From NCBI GenBank assembly GCA_024707405.1, contig JANPZU010000008.1, forward strand, positions 434,001-498,000: a stretch of DNA of 64,000 bases, read 5' to 3'. The translations under genes were made by a program, and so were the position numbers. The notes beneath the pieces are model-generated. The model worked only from the letters and a program-made list of their open reading frames with translations. It searched no databases and was not told the DNA's origin. Of this stretch, positions 20,802 through 31,265 are shown piece after piece (positions within the stretch are counted from its first letter, which is position 1; the number at the start of each line of letters is the position of its first letter). Origin of the DNA: Luteimonas sp. Lineage in GTDB: Bacteria > Pseudomonadota > Gammaproteobacteria > Xanthomonadales > Xanthomonadaceae.

Positions 20802-21242
20802 GTGAGAACCGGCGCTGATCCCTCCGAACACCACGGCTTCCCGCGCCAGGCGCGGGTACGCGCGCGTGCGGAATTCGATGCCGTGTTCAAGGACGGCAAG
20901 CGCACTGCCTCGCCGATCCTGGCCTTGCACTGGCTGCGCGACGACCAGCCGCCTCGCCTCGGGCTTGCCGTCTCGCGCAAGGTCGATCCGCGCGCCGTCG
21001 TGCGCAATCGCATCAAACGCGCCCTGCGCGAACGCTTCCGCCACCTGCGACCAGTGATGTTGCCCGGTGCGTACGTCGTGGTCGCGCGCCACGTCGCCGC
21101 GACCACGCCCGCCCGTGCACTCGGCGATTCGCTAGCCGATGCCTTGCGCCGTGCCGGCGCGTTGCCGCATCCGCATCCGGACGGCACAATGCCGGCCGCT
21201 TCCTTCCCTGCATCGAGAACGCCGCACGCATGCGGCGAATGA
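20802..21242 (+). CDS. rnpA: Ribonuclease P protein component
   Basis: A 146-residue basic protein from a GTG start. The signature [28 protein letters not shown] contains the RNR motif that contacts the RNA subunit. With RnpB RNA it matures the 5' ends of tRNAs. The C-terminal tail ([19 protein letters not shown]) is longer than usual. The yidD gene often found next is absent: yidC begins 14 bases later. Confidence 0.93.
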   Translation: MRTGADPSEHHGFPRQARVRARAEFDAVFKDGKRTASPILALHWLRDDQPPRLGLAVSRKVDPRAVVRNRIKRALRERFRHLRPVMLPGAYVVVARHVAATTPARALGDSLADALRRAGALPHPHPDGTMPAASFPASRTPHACGE

Positions 21243-21255
21243 GTTTGCCCGCCCG

Positions 21256-22973
21256 ATGAACCAGACCCGTACTTTCCTGATCCTCGCCTGGTTGATGGTG
21301 GCGACGTTGTTGTGGATGGAGTGGAGCAAGGAGAAAGCCGCGCCCCCCAAGCCGCGCAGGCCACGCAACAACCTGCAGCCACGGTCACGGGCGGCGCCGT
21401 CCCGGGCGCTCCCGCGACACCCCCGGCCGGCACGGTGCCTGCGGCGTCGGGCGTGCCGGCTGCCCCGTCCCTGGACGCGGCTCCTGCGGTCGCGACGCCC
21501 GCTGCTTCGCGCGGCGCGGTCTCGGTGGAGACCGACGTGCTGCGTCTGCTGGTCGATGGCGGCAGCGTGCTCAAGGCCGAACTGCTGCAATACCCGCAAA
21601 CCAAGGACGCGGACAGCGTGCCGGTGATGCTGTTCAACGACGCACCCGGCGCGTTCTATGCTGCGCAGAGTGGCTGGGCCAGCAGCACGTCGCCCGCACC
21701 CAACCACGTCGACGGTTTCGTGCCTGAAGCGGGAACGAACAGTGTCCGCCTCGCCGAAGGTGCCGCGGAACTCGTCCTGCCATTCGTATGGCACGGCTCG
21801 GATGGCGTCACCATCCGCCGCACCTATACCTTCAAGCGCGGGCAGTACGCCATCGCCGTGCGCGACGAGATCGTCAATGCCGGTGCCGACGTGTGGCAGG
21901 GCTACCCGTACCGCCAGTTGATGCGCGCACCGCCGAGTATCAAGCGCGGCATGACCAACCCGGAGTCGTTCAGCCTCACCGGTGCTACCTGGTTCGGCAA
22001 GGCCAACGGATACTCGCGCCGCTGGTTCACGGACTACGATGACGGCGCGATCCGCCAGACCGACAGCAGTGCGTGGATCGCGTTCGTGCAGCATCATTTC
22101 TTCAGCGCATGGTTGCCCGACGCGCAGGCGGAAGTGGATCTGACGCTGGACACCGACCGCAGCACGGGCGCGCCCCAGTACTTCATCCGCGAGATGGCCA
22201 AGGCGCCGGTAGTGGTGCAGCCGGGGCAGCAACTGGCCAACAGCGCACGGTTGTGGGTCGGCCCGAAACTGGTCGAGCAGATCGAGGCGCAGGACATCGC
22301 CGGACTCGACCGCGTGGTCGACTACAGCCGCTTCTCGATCATGGCGATGCTCGGCAACGCGCTGTTCTGGGTGTTGGCGAAACTGCATGGCCTGATCGGC
22401 AACTGGGGCTGGTCGATCATCGGCCTCGTGCTGCTGGTCAAGCTGCTCATGTATCCGCTGTCGGTCGCGCAGTACAAGTCGATGGCCAAGATGCGCAAGT
22501 TCCAGCCGCGCATCCAGCAGCTCAAGGAACGTTACGGCGACGACAAGCAGAAGTTCCAGGTCGCGATGATGGAGCTGTACAAGAAGGAGAAGATCAACCC
22601 GGTCGGCGGTTGTTTGCCGATCCTGCTGCAGATGCCGATTTTCTTCGCGCTGTACTGGGTGCTGCTGGAATCTGTGGAACTGCGGCACGCGCCGTGGATC
22701 CTGTGGATCCAGGATCTGACCGCGCGCGATCCGTGGTTCATCCTGCCGGTGATCAATGCCGCGGTGATGTGGGCCACGCAGAAACTCTCGCCGATGGTCG
22801 GCATGGATCCGATGCAGCAGCGCATCATGCAGATGATGCCGCTGGTGTTCGGCGTGATGATGGTGTTCTTCCCGGCCGGCCTGGTGCTGTACTGGGTGGT
22901 CAACGGCGGCCTGGGACTGCTGCAGCAGTGGTGGATGATCCGCCGCTACAGCGATGCGCCCGCGAAGGCCTGA
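21256..22973 (+). CDS. yidC: Membrane protein insertase YidC, with one apparent frameshift
   Basis: The N-terminus [23 protein letters not shown] reads in one frame up to the C run at 21343-21348; the rest ([16 protein letters not shown] to the stop at 22973) reads in another. Adding one C (6 to 7) joins them into about 572 residues, the usual length. Order: signal-anchor helix, alanine/proline-rich linker, large periplasmic beta domain (about residues 70-350), then the conserved five-helix insertase core ([40 protein letters not shown]). It inserts and folds inner-membrane proteins. The gene is essential, so a homopolymer sequencing error is likely. Confidence 0.93.
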
Positions 22974-22992
22974 TTGCCACGCACTGCATCGA

Positions 22993-23018
22993 CGAAGCCC
23001 GCCTCCCGGCGGGCTTCG
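22993..23018 (+). terminator. Hairpin terminator between yidC and mnmE
   Basis: A perfect 10-base stem (CGAAGCCCGC pairing with GCGGGCTTCG) with a 6-base loop starts 20 bases after the yidC stop and is followed by CGTTTCTG. The T tract is short, so termination may be partial. The mnmE start is 24 bases downstream. Confidence 0.6.
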
Positions 23019-23042
23019 CGTTTCTGCGACCATAGCCGCGTG

Positions 23043-24389
23043 ATGCCGAGCCACGACACCGACACCATCGTCGCCATCGCCACGCCAGCCGGCGCAGGCG
23101 GGGTCGGCATCGTGCGCGTGTCCGGCCCGATGGCGCCGACGATTGCTGCGCGGATGTGCGGCCGAGCGCTGTCGCCGCGTCGTGCGCACCACGTCCGGTT
23201 CCTCGATGCCGATCGCAACGCCATCGACGACGGCATTGCGTTGTCGTTCCCGGCGCCTGCCAGTTACACCGGCGACGATGTCGTGGAACTGCAGGCCCAC
23301 GGCAGCCCGGCGGTGCTGCACGCACTGGTGCAGCGTTGCTGCGCATTGGGCGCACGGCTGGCACGGCCCGGTGAATTCAGCGAGCGTGCCTTCGTCAACG
23401 GCAAGCTCGACCTGGCCCAGGCCGAAGCCGTCGCCGACTTGATTGCCGCCGCCGACCTGCGCGCCGCGCAAGCCGCACGACGCTCGCTGGATGGCGAGTT
23501 CTCGCGTCGGGTGGAAGCCATCGCGCACACCTTGCTGGCATTGCGCGTGCATGTGGAAGCGATGATCGACTTTGTTGATGAGCCCATCGAAACCCTGGGC
23601 GGCGATGAAGTCAAAACGCAACTGCGCCAGACCCTCGACGCGCTTGACCAACTGCTGGCCGATGCCGAACGCGGACGCAAACTGCGCGACGGACTGCATG
23701 TGGTCATCATCGGCCCGCCCAACGCCGGCAAAAGCTCGCTGCTCAACGCGCTGGCCGGCGCCGATCGCGCCATCGTCACCGACATTGCCGGCACCACCCG
23801 CGACCTGCTGCAGGAAACAGTGCGCGTGGGCGGCATCGAAATCACCTTGGTCGATACCGCCGGCCTGCGCGATGGTGGCGATGCCATCGAACGCGAAGGC
23901 ATGCGCCGCGCCCAGAGCGAACTGCAGCGCGCCGACCTGGCGCTGGTGGTCGTGGATGCACGCGACCCGGACGCCGGACGCAATGCCGTCCAAGACAGCC
24001 TGCCCGCCGCCATGCCGCGGCTGTGGCTGCACAACAAATGCGACCTGCTGCCAACGGGCAGCGCGCTTGCAGGGATCGAGCAAGACGCCCTGCTGCTGTC
24101 CGCACAAACCGGCCAAGGCCTGCCCGAACTGGGCGAACGCCTGCGCGCCACCCTCGGCGATACCGATGCCGGCGGCGGCACCTTCACCGCGCGCAAACGC
24201 CACGTCGATGCCCTGCAGCGCGCAAGTCAAGAACTGCATCAAGCCGATGCCGCCCTCGCCGCCCAAGCCCTCGACCTCGCCGCCGAAGCCCTGCGCGTCG
24301 GCCACGACGCCTTGGGCGAAGTGACCGGCCGCGTCCGCCCGGATGATTTACTCGGCCATATTTTTTCGACGTTCTGCATTGGCAAGTAG
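23043..24389 (+). CDS. mnmE: tRNA uridine-5-carboxymethylaminomethyl modification GTPase
   Basis: A 448-residue protein of normal length. The N-terminal tetrahydrofolate-binding domain ([43 protein letters not shown]) is followed by the helical domain with the inserted G domain: G1 [13 protein letters not shown]2 [10 protein letters not shown]3 DTAGLRDG, G4 NKCD. It ends with the catalytic FCIGK. With MnmG it modifies U34 of several tRNAs. I chose the ATG at 23043 because the upstream frame is not conserved-looking. It is the last gene of the rpmH-rnpA-yidC-mnmE block. Confidence 0.95.
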   Translation: MPSHDTDTIVAIATPAGAGGVGIVRVSGPMAPTIAARMCGRALSPRRAHHVRFLDADRNAIDDGIALSFPAPASYTGDDVVELQAHGSPAVLHALVQRCCALGARLARPGEFSERAFVNGKLDLAQAEAVADLIAAADLRAAQAARRSLDGEFSRRVEAIAHTLLALRVHVEAMIDFVDEPIETLGGDEVKTQLRQTLDALDQLLADAERGRKLRDGLHVVIIGPPNAGKSSLLNALAGADRAIVTDIAGTTRDLLQETVRVGGIEITLVDTAGLRDGGDAIEREGMRRAQSELQRADLALVVVDARDPDAGRNAVQDSLPAAMPRLWLHNKCDLLPTGSALAGIEQDALLLSAQTGQGLPELGERLRATLGDTDAGGGTFTARKRHVDALQRASQELHQADAALAAQALDLAAEALRVGHDALGEVTGRVRPDDLLGHIFSTFCIGK

Positions 24390-24505
24390 CGTGCAAGCTC
24401 ATGCGCTTGCAGGCCTGAAGGGCGGCGCGAAGGGAATGGCTTGCCCCAAGCGATGCCGGCCCCGATATGCTTGCAATCCGGCCGACTGACAGGGGGAAAG
24501 CTGCA

Positions 24506-26929
24506 GTGGCATTGAACGAAGAAGAAACCCGTTTCCACCTGATCGATCCGGTGTTGCGCAGCAAGGGCTACGACGACCCGCAGCGCATCAAGCTGGAAAC
24601 ACCCGCACCTGTCGAGCCCACCGGGCCGAAAGGCCGGCGCAGCAAGCGCAGCGGACGCACCGACTATCTGCTGTGCGTGCAGGTGGGCGACATGCCCAAG
24701 TGCCTGCCGGTGGCCGTGCTGGAAGCCAAGCGCGAAAGCGAAGACGCACTCAAGGGCATGGATCAGGCCAAAGCCTACGCCGATTGCAAACGCTTTGACG
24801 TGCACTACGTGTTTGCCACCAATGGCCACTTGTACGGCGAATTCGACAAGCCCAGTGGTCTCCAGACCGACCCGCATCCGCTGGCGGATTTCCCGGCGCA
24901 TGCCGATCTGTGCACCCGTTATGCCCACGACAAGGGCATCGACCTGACGGCCCCCGATGCGCAGGTGCTGTTCCAGGCCGACAGCCCGGCCTGGTCGCAA
25001 ACCCGCTATTACCAGGATGCCGCCATCCGCGCCGCCTTCGAGAAGATCATCCTCGAACGGCAAGCAGGCAACGCACCGCGCGTGCTGCTCACGCTTGCTA
25101 CCGGAGCGGGCAAGACCATCATTGCCACCAACCTGCTCTGGCGCATGGCGCAGGCCGGGCTGCTGCCAAAACCGGCGCTGTTCCTGTGTGACCGCGATGA
25201 ACTGCGCGAACAGGCCTACAGCAAGCTCAAAGCGGCCTTTGGCGGCAACGCCCGCATCGTGCAGACCGAGCGCGGCAAGAATGCCGCCGCCAATGCCCGC
25301 GTCCATATCGCCACCTACCAGACCTTGGGGATCGATGACGATGGCGATGGCAGCTTCCTCACCGACCACTACGGCGAAGATGCCTTCAGCGTCATCATCA
25401 TCGACGAATGCCACCGCAGCGCCTGGGGCAAGTGGTCGCAGGTGCTCACCCGCAACCCCGATGCCATCCACATCGGCCTGACCGCCACGCCACGCAAGCT
25501 CAAGCCGCCGAAGCAGCGAACGGCATCAAAGGATGTTGAAACGGCCATTGCTGCAGACGATGCCATTACCGCGCACAACGTGGCGTACTTCGGCGAGCCG
25601 GTGTACGAATACACCCTGGCGCAGGCACAGGAAGACGGTTATCTGGCCGCCTGCGAAATCATCAAGCGCAAGGCCGACATCGACGCCCGCGTGTTCACCC
25701 GCGAAGAAATCCTCAAGGCCGGTGTGCGCGACATCAAGACCGGCAAACCGCTCACCGAAGACGACCTGGCCAAGGCCGAATACACCGGCAAAGATTTCGA
25801 CGACGAACTGTTCATCGACCTGCGCACGCCAAAAATGTGCGAAGACCTGTTCAAGCTGCTGTGCGAGAACGGCGGGCCGGAGCAGAAGGTCATCATCTTC
25901 TGCACCCGCGACCTGCACGCCGACCGCGTGGCCATGCAGATGAACAATCTGTATGCCGCGTGGTGCAAGGCCAATGGCCGCGAGCGCAAGGACAGCTACG
26001 CCTTCAAATGCACCGCGGCGGCCGGTGCCGAGAAGATCGAAACCATGCGCGGCAGCGGCGAGCGCGACTTCATCGCCTGCACCGTGGACCTGCTGGAAGC
26101 CGGCGTGGACATCGAAAGACTGAACGCGGTGGTGTTCTTCCGCTACCTGCAATCGGCCATCAAGTTCTACCAGATGGTCGGGCGCGGCACCCGCATCCAC
26201 GAGGAAACGCAGAAGTACAAGTTCTGGCTGTACGACTACACCGGCGTCACCGACCTGTTCGGCACCGACTTCATCACCGTGCCGCCGCGCAGTGGTGGTG
26301 GCGGTGGAAAACCTGGTGGTGGCGAAGGCGGCGATGAAGGCGAAGGTGACGATGGCGCGCCGCCGGTTCCCGGCATTGGCGGGCAGCCCGTCATCATCAA
26401 CGCCCAAGGTCGCTTTATCCTGGCCAACCGCAACGGACAGGCCACGCCGATTCCGGTGGACGAATACCGCCGCGAAGTCATTGCCCGCGTGTTGAGCGAA
26501 GCGCACAACCTCGATGACTTCCGCGCCCTGTGGGTCGAGGCAAAAAAGCGCCGGCAATTGATCGATCACCTGCTGGGCGATCACTTCAGCCCGGACGTGA
26601 TCCGCGATGTGGACAAGATGAACGACTTCGACCTGTACGACTTCTTCGGCAAGCACGGCTACCACACCCGCGCCCTGCGCAGGCCGGAACGTGGCGCGGC
26701 CTATGTCAGCGCCCATGCGGCGTGGTTCGATGGCATGCAGGCCAAGACCGCCATCGTGCTCAAGGGACTGGGCACGCAGTTCGCGCAGGGCGGCACCGAT
26801 GCGCTGGAAGCCAACGCCCTGTGGGACGTGCCCGATATCCGGCAAGCGGGCGGCATCGAAGCGCTGCGTGCACTCGGCAGGCCCGCGGAGGTGATGCAGG
26901 ACGCGAAGATGAGGTTGTTTGGGGTATGA
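24506..26929 (+). CDS. hsdR: Type I restriction enzyme R subunit (EcoEI-like)
   Basis: An 807-residue protein from the GTG at 24506, which follows an AGGGGGAAAG ribosome site. The N-terminal nuclease domain has the PD-(D/E)xK pattern (GRTDYLL then VAVLEAKRESED). The SF2 translocase motor follows: Walker A LATGAGKTIIATNLLW, DECH box IIIDECHRSAWGKW, motif III GLTATP and motif VI MVGRGTRIHEET. After a glycine-rich stretch (SGGGGGKPGGGEGGDEGEGDDG) comes the EcoEI-type C-terminal domain that binds the methylase. It translocates and cuts unmodified DNA. It opens a four-gene operon and overlaps hsdS by 4 bases. Confidence 0.93.
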   Translation: MALNEEETRFHLIDPVLRSKGYDDPQRIKLETPAPVEPTGPKGRRSKRSGRTDYLLCVQVGDMPKCLPVAVLEAKRESEDALKGMDQAKAYADCKRFDVHYVFATNGHLYGEFDKPSGLQTDPHPLADFPAHADLCTRYAHDKGIDLTAPDAQVLFQADSPAWSQTRYYQDAAIRAAFEKIILERQAGNAPRVLLTLATGAGKTIIATNLLWRMAQAGLLPKPALFLCDRDELREQAYSKLKAAFGGNARIVQTERGKNAAANARVHIATYQTLGIDDDGDGSFLTDHYGEDAFSVIIIDECHRSAWGKWSQVLTRNPDAIHIGLTATPRKLKPPKQRTASKDVETAIAADDAITAHNVAYFGEPVYEYTLAQAQEDGYLAACEIIKRKADIDARVFTREEILKAGVRDIKTGKPLTEDDLAKAEYTGKDFDDELFIDLRTPKMCEDLFKLLCENGGPEQKVIIFCTRDLHADRVAMQMNNLYAAWCKANGRERKDSYAFKCTAAAGAEKIETMRGSGERDFIACTVDLLEAGVDIERLNAVVFFRYLQSAIKFYQMVGRGTRIHEETQKYKFWLYDYTGVTDLFGTDFITVPPRSGGGGGKPGGGEGGDEGEGDDGAPPVPGIGGQPVIINAQGRFILANRNGQATPIPVDEYRREVIARVLSEAHNLDDFRALWVEAKKRRQLIDHLLGDHFSPDVIRDVDKMNDFDLYDFFGKHGYHTRALRRPERGAAYVSAHAAWFDGMQAKTAIVLKGLGTQFAQGGTDALEANALWDVPDIRQAGGIEALRALGRPAEVMQDAKMRLFGV

Positions 26930-28107
26930 AGCTTGGTGATGTTGCCGATATTGTTGCTGGATTTGCATTCTCGGAGAGCTATCAAGGGCGAACCAATCTG
27001 CCAACACCATTTATCAAGGTCAGTGATTTCGCGGCGGCAAAGGAATCTTGGATTTCGAGCGCAGCAAATACGGTGGATGACAGTTTGCTGCGATTGATAA
27101 GGGCAAAGGTGTATCCCGCAGGCACAGTCATCTTCCCTAAAGTTGGTGGCGCATTGCTGACAAACAAACGTGCTCGTTTAGAGGTCGCGGCAACGTTTGA
27201 TAACAATGTTATGGGCTTGATTCCTCGTAGGGTCGATGGCGATTACTTGTTTTGGTTCATGCGCCAATTTGATATGGCGAAACTTGCCAACACACAGGCG
27301 ATACCATCGGTGCGCTCAAGTGATGTCGCACAAATCGAAATTCCAGTTCCTAACCTTCTCGAACAACGCAAAATCGCCGCACGCCTGAAAGCCCAACTGG
27401 CCGAAGTCGAAACCGCACGGCAGGCCGCGCAGGCGCAGGTCAAGGATGCGCAACGGCTGCGAACCAGAATCATGGATGCCTTGTTCGACAAGATCCATGA
27501 CTGGCAGCCCATTTCTGCCGTTGCAAAAGTGCAGTCCGGCTATGCCTTCAAAAGCGAGAACTTCACGACATCGGGCGTACGCTTGCTTCGGAACACCAAC
27601 ATCCTGCCCGGTAAAGTCTATTGGGATGAGGTTGTGTATCTGGACGAGGAAGAAGCTCGCAAGTATCCAAGCTATGTGCTTGCAGAGGGTGACATTCTCA
27701 TCAGCCTCGATCGTCCCTTGATATCAAGCGGAATCAAGGTGGCTCGAATCAGTAAAAGTGATTTGCCAGCATTGCTTCTTCAGCGTGTTGGACGGTTCCT
27801 CTTGAAGCCGGGAGCAGTTGATCCTGATTTCTTGCATGTGTTTTTGCAGTCATCACGGTTTGTGGCTGAAATATCAGGACACGATCAAAGTCTTGGCGTT
27901 CCCCATATATCACCGGGTCAAGTCGAGGCGATTGAATTGCCAGCGCTTCCAATAGAAAAACAACGGGAAGTTGCAACACACCTGAAAGCCCAACTCGCCG
28001 AAGCCGACGCCATCCACCGGGCCGCCACCGCGCAACTGGCCGAGATCGAATTCCTGCCGCAGCAGCTGCTGGCGCAAGCTTTTCCATCACAAGGAGACGT
28101 GAAATGA
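26926..28107 (+). CDS. hsdS: Type I restriction specificity subunit
   Basis: A 393-residue protein, start ATGA-coupled to hsdR. It has two target recognition domains (about residues 1-140 and 190-345), each followed by a conserved helical spacer (EQRKIAARLKAQLAEVETARQAA and EKQREVATHLKAQLAEADAIHRAA). These spacers are homologous to each other, the classic half-repeat layout. The recognition domains are clearly poorer in G+C than the spacers and the neighbouring genes. Each domain reads one half of a bipartite target, which cannot be predicted from the sequence here. Confidence 0.92.
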   Translation: MKLGDVADIVAGFAFSESYQGRTNLPTPFIKVSDFAAAKESWISSAANTVDDSLLRLIRAKVYPAGTVIFPKVGGALLTNKRARLEVAATFDNNVMGLIPRRVDGDYLFWFMRQFDMAKLANTQAIPSVRSSDVAQIEIPVPNLLEQRKIAARLKAQLAEVETARQAAQAQVKDAQRLRTRIMDALFDKIHDWQPISAVAKVQSGYAFKSENFTTSGVRLLRNTNILPGKVYWDEVVYLDEEEARKYPSYVLAEGDILISLDRPLISSGIKVARISKSDLPALLLQRVGRFLLKPGAVDPDFLHVFLQSSRFVAEISGHDQSLGVPHISPGQVEAIELPALPIEKQREVATHLKAQLAEADAIHRAATAQLAEIEFLPQQLLAQAFPSQGDVK

Positions 28108-28952
28108 CCGGAAAGCATCCCAAACCACATCAGGCCACCTTCGATGCCATACGCCGCATCGACGCAACCGGCAGCGAGTACTGGCTGGCACGCGAACTCG
28201 CGCCCTTGCTGGACTACGCGCAGTGGCGCAACTTCATGCAGGTGGTGGACAAAGCGAAACTGGCCTGCCAGCAGAGCGGAAATCAGGTGTCAGACCATTT
28301 TGCTGATATCAGCAAAATGGTCGAAATTGGCTCCGGTGCCCAGCGCGAAGTCGAGGACGTACAGCTCTCCCGCTACGCCTGTTACCTGATCGTGCAGAAC
28401 GGCGACCCCTCCAAGCCGGTGATTGCCAACGGCCAGACTTACTTTGCCCTGCAAACCCGTCGGCAGGAACTGGAAGACGACCGCAAGTTCGCCCAGCTGA
28501 ACGAAGATGACAAACGTCTTGCCATTCGCAACGAGCTGGCTGTGCATAACAAGCACCTCGCCGCAGCAGCGAAAGATGCCGGGGTGGACAGTCCGCTGGA
28601 TTACGCCATCTTCCAGGACCACGGTTACAAGGGGCTGTATGGCGGGCTAGGTGCCAAGGAGATCCACGCCCGCAAAGGCTTGAAGAAGAGCCAGAAAATC
28701 CTCGACCACATGGGCAGCACCGAATTGGCGGCCAACCTGTTCCGCGCCACGCAGACCGAAGAAAAGCTGCGACGGGACCAGCCGCGGGACAAGACGCAGG
28801 CCAACCGTACCCACCAGGCTGTCGGACAGAAGGTCCGCCAGACCATCCAGGAACTCGGCGGCACCATGCCGGAACACCTGCCCGCACCCGAAAGCAGCAT
28901 CCGGCAACTCGAGTCGGCCAAGAAGAAACAACTGAAAAAGAAAGAGACGTAA
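28104..28952 (+). CDS. dinD: DNA damage-inducible protein D
   Basis: A 282-residue protein matching E. coli DinD across its length: an N-terminal Bro-N/antirepressor-like half (YWLARELAPLLDYAQWRNFMQVVDKAKLAC, DVQLSRYACYLIVQNGDPSKPVIANGQTYFALQTRRQELE) and a C-terminal half (FQDHGYKGLYGGLGAKEIHARKGL, ILDHMGSTELAANLFRATQTEEKL). In E. coli it is SOS-induced and inhibits RecA-mediated strand exchange. Here it overlaps hsdS by four bases and hsdM by one, so it is co-expressed with the restriction system. The C-terminus is lysine-rich. Confidence 0.92.
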   Translation: MTGKHPKPHQATFDAIRRIDATGSEYWLARELAPLLDYAQWRNFMQVVDKAKLACQQSGNQVSDHFADISKMVEIGSGAQREVEDVQLSRYACYLIVQNGDPSKPVIANGQTYFALQTRRQELEDDRKFAQLNEDDKRLAIRNELAVHNKHLAAAAKDAGVDSPLDYAIFQDHGYKGLYGGLGAKEIHARKGLKKSQKILDHMGSTELAANLFRATQTEEKLRRDQPRDKTQANRTHQAVGQKVRQTIQELGGTMPEHLPAPESSIRQLESAKKKQLKKKET

Positions 28953-30882
28953 TGGCACGCCCCAAGAAGCCCCCTGCGGGAAAGGCTCCCAAGCCACCCA
29001 AGGCCATCGCCAGCACGCAATCGCTGTCGGCGTTCGTGAAAAGCATCTGCGATGTGATGCGGCGCTCCAATTGCGCCAGTGCCTTGCAGTACGTGCCGGA
29101 ACTGACGTGGATCCTGTTCCTGCGCATCCTCGACGCGCAGGAAGCGCGCGATGCCGAGCAGGCCGAGGCCCTGGGCGGCGAGTTTTCGCCCGCCTTGCGC
29201 AGCCCGTACCGCTGGCAGGACTGGGCCGCGCCGTGGTCGGACAAGCCCGGCCATCCAAAGACGTCCGATGGCAAGGTTCAGGGCTGGAAGCGGCAGGCGT
29301 TGTTCGCTGCCGGTGACGGCAAGCTGTTCGAGTTCATCAACAAGGAATTGCTGCCGCACCTGCACGCGCTGGACATGGATCCGCGCACCCACCTGCCCAA
29401 CCCGGCGGCCACGCCCAAGCAGCGCATCATCGGCCGCATCATGACGGCGGTGGAGCGTGTGCGCGTGGACGATGAAGCCAATCTGGGCGACATCCTCGAC
29501 CGGGTGCACGAGATCAACATCGATCACGTGGACGACACGCATTTCTTCACCCTGTCGCAGGTGTATGAAGACCTGCTGTTGAAGATGGGCGAAAAGAATT
29601 CCGATGGCGGCAGTTCTTCACGCCGCGCGAGGTGATCCGCGCGATGGTGCATACCGTCAATCCGTCACTGGGGCAGACGATCTATGACCCTTGCTGCGGC
29701 ACCGGTGGATTCCTGGCGGTGGCTTACGAGCACGTCGCCCGCGGGCTGGGCAATGCGGCCGCCAGCACGGATATCGAACGGCTCAAGCACCACACCTTCT
29801 TCGGGCGCGAGAAGGAGAACCTGGTGTTCCCGATCGCACTGGCCAATCTGGTGCTGCACGGCATCGACCAGCCCAACCTGTGGCATGGCAACACATTGAC
29901 CAAGCGTGCCACCTACGACGCCTTGTTCCGGGATGCGCCCGCGCAATTCGACGTGATCCTGACCAACCCGCCGTTCGGTGGCAAGGAGGGCAAGGACGCG
30001 CAAAAGAACTTCGCTTTCGAGACCAGCGCCACGCAGGTGTTGTTTGTGCAGGACATTCTTTCGGAGCTGGCACCGGGCGGCACCTGTGCCATCGTGCTGG
30101 ATGAAGGCTTGCTGTTCCGTACCAACGAAAGCGCCTTCGTCGAGACCAAGCGCAAGCTGCTGGACGAATGTGATCTGTGGGCGATTGTGAGTTTGCCGGG
30201 CGGCGTGTTTTCCACGGCCGGCGCCGGCGTGAAGACCAACCTGCTGTTCTTCACCAAGGGCAGGAAGACCGAACGCATCTGGTATTACGACCTGTCGGGC
30301 GTGAAGGTCGGCAAGAAGACGCCGCTGACGCTGGCGCACTTCGGTTTCGACAAGGACGGCGCCACGCTGGGCGACAACGCACTGCCGGCTGCGCTGGTGG
30401 CCGAATGGCAAGCCGACGAAGCCAATGCAGGCCAATCGTTTCCGAGCTATGCGCGCCTGTTGTCACAGCACGGCACGCCTGAAGCCGATAGCCGCTATTC
30501 GTGGACGATCGATTTCGCCGCGCTCCGTGCCGAAGCGCGCGGGAAAATGGAGCCGTTGCTTGAGCGGGCGACGGGAATCAGGGCGAAAGCGGTTGATCTG
30601 AAGGACGATTTGAAGCGGCTGAAGCGGGACAAGTCCGAAGCGCGGGAGATCGCGGCGCTGGAAGCCGACATCCGTGAGCAGGAAAAGGCTGCGCGCGACC
30701 TGGAAGCAGAGGCTGCGGATATCGATGCCGCGGCGTTCGACCTGAAGGCAGTCAATCCAAATGCGGCGACCGTGATTGACGACCGTACGCCCGCGCAGAT
30801 CGTCGCCAGCATCGAGGATCAGGGGCGCATCGTGGCCGAGGCATTGGGCCGTTTGAATGCGCTGTTGGCCGCTGCGGGGTAA
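28952..30882 (+). CDS. hsdM: Type I restriction DNA methylase subunit, with one apparent frameshift
   Basis: The N-terminal helical HsdM domain (STQSLSAFVKSICDVMRRSNCASALQYVPELTWILFLRIL) reads to about 29610 and the rest in the next frame. Restoring one G at about 29609-29611 gives the expected DGGQFFTPREVIRAMVHTV junction and a protein of about 643 residues. The methylase core follows: SAM-binding DPCCGTGGFL, catalytic ILTNPPFGGKEGKD (NPPF, N6-adenine type), and a long coiled-coil C-terminus (EAREIAALEADIREQEKAARDLEAEA). With HsdS it protects host DNA. A truncated M subunit with an active R subunit would be harmful, which favours sequencing error. Confidence 0.9.
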
Positions 30883-31265
30883 CAAACATGCCGGCAACGT
30901 CGAGACCCGGGATCAAGCGGCTGGACTTGAAGGAAGGGCGACGCTGAATCGACCGGCCCCGCGACGGCCGAAGCCATGCAGGATGTGTTGCGCAAACTGC
31001 AAAATCCCGAAGTGCTGCGAGCGTTGAATCGCCTTTGACGAAACCGTGATGAAAGGCACGCTTTCAGGACGCCTCCACAAGCGCCCCCGTCGGGGGAGGG
31101 AAAGAAAAACAAAGGTTTATCAATCCAGCAAATTGCGACGGAGTGACGTTTTCTGCATCGGCACATGCGCCGAAAACCGCGATAACCGGTCGCGGGAGTT
31201 GACAAACGGGCCGCGCTGTCGCGTCCTAGCGCGGCGCGCACCATGCGCAACAGGGGAGATTCCAG
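30883..31265. other. Intergenic region after hsdM
   Basis: These 383 bases hold no convincing gene. A short plus-strand frame ending at 31038 (EAMQDVLRKLQNPEVLRALNRL) looks like a helical C-terminal tail and may be the remnant of a lost gene. A GC-rich hairpin CCCCC-GTC-GGGGG lies at 31084-31096. TTGACA at 31199 could be the -35 box for the next gene, but no good -10 follows. The stretch 31100-31200 is richer in A+T. Confidence 0.5.

Noticed and set aside
21132-24305. Minus-strand open frame of over 1000 codons opposite yidC and mnmE
   Set aside because: It is antisense to two well-recognised genes and has low-complexity, glutamine/arginine-rich content.
28952-30882. Reading hsdM as two separate genes, an N-terminal and a methylase protein
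   Set aside because: The two frames join exactly at the conserved GGQFFTPREV junction after one base is restored. The second frame has no ribosome site.
30931-31038. Short open frame ending EAMQDVLRKLQNPEVLRALNRL
   Set aside because: No ribosome site, about 35 codons and no recognised homologue. Listed only as a possible remnant in the intergenic entry.
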